Shown here: one piece after another, positions 62,756 to 64,000 of the stretch | Position numbering within the stretch: the stretch's first letter is position 1 | Layout of the letters: each line of letters begins with the position of its first letter | Source of the DNA: LH-M37 sp965602855 | Lineage (GTDB): Bacteria > Pseudomonadota > Gammaproteobacteria > SZUA-229 | Direction of reading: 5' to 3' | Length of the DNA stretch: 64,000 nucleotides | Assembly: GCA_965602855.1 (NCBI GenBank) | Contig: CBFCZV010000001.1 | Coordinates: 62,001 to 126,000, forward strand | The notes under the pieces: model-generated | Databases searched by the model: none | Seen by the model: only the letters and a program-made list of their open reading frames with translations | What the model was told of the DNA's origin: nothing | Made by a program: the position numbers and the translations under genes

Positions 62756-63760
62756 TTAGTTGGCAGCTACGTGCTCAACAAAACGCATCATGTTACATGT
62801 GTAACCGTACTCGTTGTCATACCATGAAACAACTTTCACGAATGTACCGTCAAGAGCAATACCTGCTTCTGCATCAAAGATTGATGAGAAACCAACACCA
62901 CGGAAATCAGTTGAAACAACTTTTTCGTCTGTGTAACCCAGTGTACGGCTCATGTCGCCAGACTCTGAAGCAGCCTTCATTGCTTTACAGATATCTTCGT
63001 AAGCAACGTCTTTATCTAACTCAACAGTCAAATCAACAACAGATACGTCTGAAGTAGGTACGCGGAAAGCCATACCAGTCAGTTTGCCATTCAGCTCAGG
63101 AAGCACAACGCCTACAGCTTTAGCAGCACCAGTTGATGAAGGAATGATATTTTCTAAAATACCACGACCACCGCGCCAGTCTTTCATTGAAGGACCATCT
63201 ACAGTTTTTTGAGTTGCAGTTGCAGCATGAACTGTCGTCATAAGACCTCGCTTGATGCCCCAGTTATCATTTAATACTTTAGCTATTGGAGCTAGGCAGT
63301 TAGTAGTACAAGATGCTGCTGAAACAATTTTTTCGCCTTTGTATTCATTATGGTTAACGCCATATACGAACATTGGGCCACCATCTTTACAAGGTGCAGA
63401 CTGTACAACTTTACCAGCGCCTGCATCGATGTGTTTCTGACAGCTTTCTTCAGTCAGGAAGAAACCAGTACAATCGATAACGATGTCAGCTTTTACGTCG
63501 CCCCATTTAAGATCAGATGGATCACGCTCAGCAGTCAAACGGATTTTCTTACCGTTAACGATCATTGCGCCTTCTTCATAAGAAACTTCACCATCGAAAC
63601 GACCGTGAACTGAATCATACTTCAGCATGTAAGCAAGGTAGTCAGCGTCCAGCAAATCGTTAATACCTACGATTTCGATGTCGTTGAATTCTTGATAAAC
63701 AGCACGGAATACCATGCGACCAATACGGCCAAAACCGTTAATACCGACTTTTACAGTCAT
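62756..63760 (-). CDS. gap: Glyceraldehyde-3-phosphate dehydrogenase
   Basis: 334 residues. The nucleotide-binding GINGFGRIGRMVFRA opens the protein, and the catalytic Cys is in SAASCTTNCLAP. The C-terminal SWYDNEYGYTCNM is intact. A GGAGAG site precedes the ATG. The coenzyme-site loop begins INDLLD, compatible with NAD preference, but this cannot be settled from sequence alone. It lies between tkt and pgk. Confidence 0.97.
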   Translation of the reverse strand: MTVKVGINGFGRIGRMVFRAVYQEFNDIEIVGINDLLDADYLAYMLKYDSVHGRFDGEVSYEEGAMIVNGKKIRLTAERDPSDLKWGDVKADIVIDCTGFFLTEESCQKHIDAGAGKVVQSAPCKDGGPMFVYGVNHNEYKGEKIVSAASCTTNCLAPIAKVLNDNWGIKRGLMTTVHAATATQKTVDGPSMKDWRGGRGILENIIPSSTGAAKAVGVVLPELNGKLTGMAFRVPTSDVSVVDLTVELDKDVAYEDICKAMKAASESGDMSRTLGYTDEKVVSTDFRGVGFSSIFDAEAGIALDGTFVKVVSWYDNEYGYTCNMMRFVEHVAAN

Positions 63761-63808
63761 AATAAACTCTCCAATATTTTCTAATAATTAATAGTTAAAA
63801 ATGAATTC

Positions 63809-64000
63809 TTACAGTACTGATTCAACAGTCTTCACAACGTTTTCAACGGTGAAGCCAAATTCTTTGAACAGTTGATCAGCAGGCGCAGACTCACCGAAGT
63901 GGTCGATACCAACAACAGCATCAGCGTACTTGTACCATGCATCAGTTACCGCAGCTTCAACAGCAACAGTAGGAACGCCTTTGATCAGTACTGAAGCTTT
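63809..64000 (-). CDS. tkt: Transketolase, C-terminal part (runs off the window)
   Basis: The minus-strand frame from the window edge to the TAA at 63809-63811 encodes 63 residues. VGIDHFGESAPADQLFKEFGF is the highly conserved C-terminal segment of transketolase, and VEAAVTDAWYKY precedes it. The tkt-gap-pgk-pyk-fba order is that of many autotrophic or methylotrophic proteobacteria. The start and the promoter of the cluster lie outside the window. Confidence 0.95.
   Translation of the reverse strand, partial: KASVLIKGVPTVAVEAAVTDAWYKYADAVVGIDHFGESAPADQLFKEFGFTVENVVKTVESVL

Overview
The window is a dense chromosomal stretch of about 64 kb at moderate GC, from a member of the Gammaproteobacteria. 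The evidence is its protein families and gene orders: the mrdA-rodA-mltB-rlpA-dacA-dat-ybeD-lipB-lipA cell-wall/lipoate block, RoxA, an 886-residue homodimeric AceE, gltBD, and rpmB-rpmG. An HPr kinase locus, a Calvin-cycle-subtype class II aldolase in a tkt-gap-pgk-pyk-fba cluster, and several TusA/DsrC-like sulfur-carrier homologues suggest an environmental, possibly autotrophic, methylotrophic or sulfur-oxidising, lineage. This is an inference; no rRNA, tRNA, rubisco or Dsr/Sox gene is present to confirm it. I found no tRNA, rRNA, CRISPR array or intact insertion sequence.

Layout. 1-4.7 kb: a regulatory PTS (ptsN fragment, hprK, rapZ, EIIA-Man, HPr, EI) without a sugar permease. 4.7-8.7 kb: mgtE, lemA and a long M48 peptidase. 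8.7-13.1 kb: a mixed accessory stretch (diguanylate cyclase, decayed PEP-synthase remnant, small MscS channel, cupin, secreted protein, roxA, a Cys4 mini-protein). 13.2-20.5 kb: argG, then the pyruvate dehydrogenase operon aceE-aceF-lpdA. 20.5-23.4 kb: lexA with a Y-family polymerase, then a HigA-like regulator with a Nudix hydrolase. 23.4-32.6 kb: one long minus-strand run for lipoate attachment and cell-wall elongation. 32.8-37.8 kb: adk with a histone-like tail, small RNA-binding genes, a minus-strand folB-folK-yaaA-tusA-like run, rpmB-rpmG and a DsrC-like gene. 38-48.5 kb: a B12-binding radical SAM enzyme, an orphan hydantoinase A, a Gld-type ABC system with DUF4340, mutM, a DASS transporter and a PilZ protein. 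48.6-54.7 kb: gltD and gltB.

54.7-56.5 kb is the most unusual part. A gene-poor region carries short repeats and a 30-bp quasi-palindrome, followed by a three-gene operon (HMA-like fold protein, TusA-like protein, Cys-rich MerR regulator). The operon has a textbook MerR-type promoter (19-bp spacer, duplicated dyad). A 35-bp palindromic repeat lies on both sides of it (33/35 identical), so it looks like an inserted, self-regulated thiol/metal-responsive sulfur-carrier module. The rest (56.8-64 kb) is purC-bioD, an FKBP isomerase and the glycolytic/Calvin cluster, with prominent hairpins between gap and pgk.

Other sequence-level points of interest: the lexA promoter carries direct-repeat GAAC-N7-GAAC operators of the type described for Alphaproteobacteria; Adk has an extra ~145-residue Lys/Ala-rich tail; and the DsrC-like protein keeps one C-terminal cysteine but has Ser at the other position.
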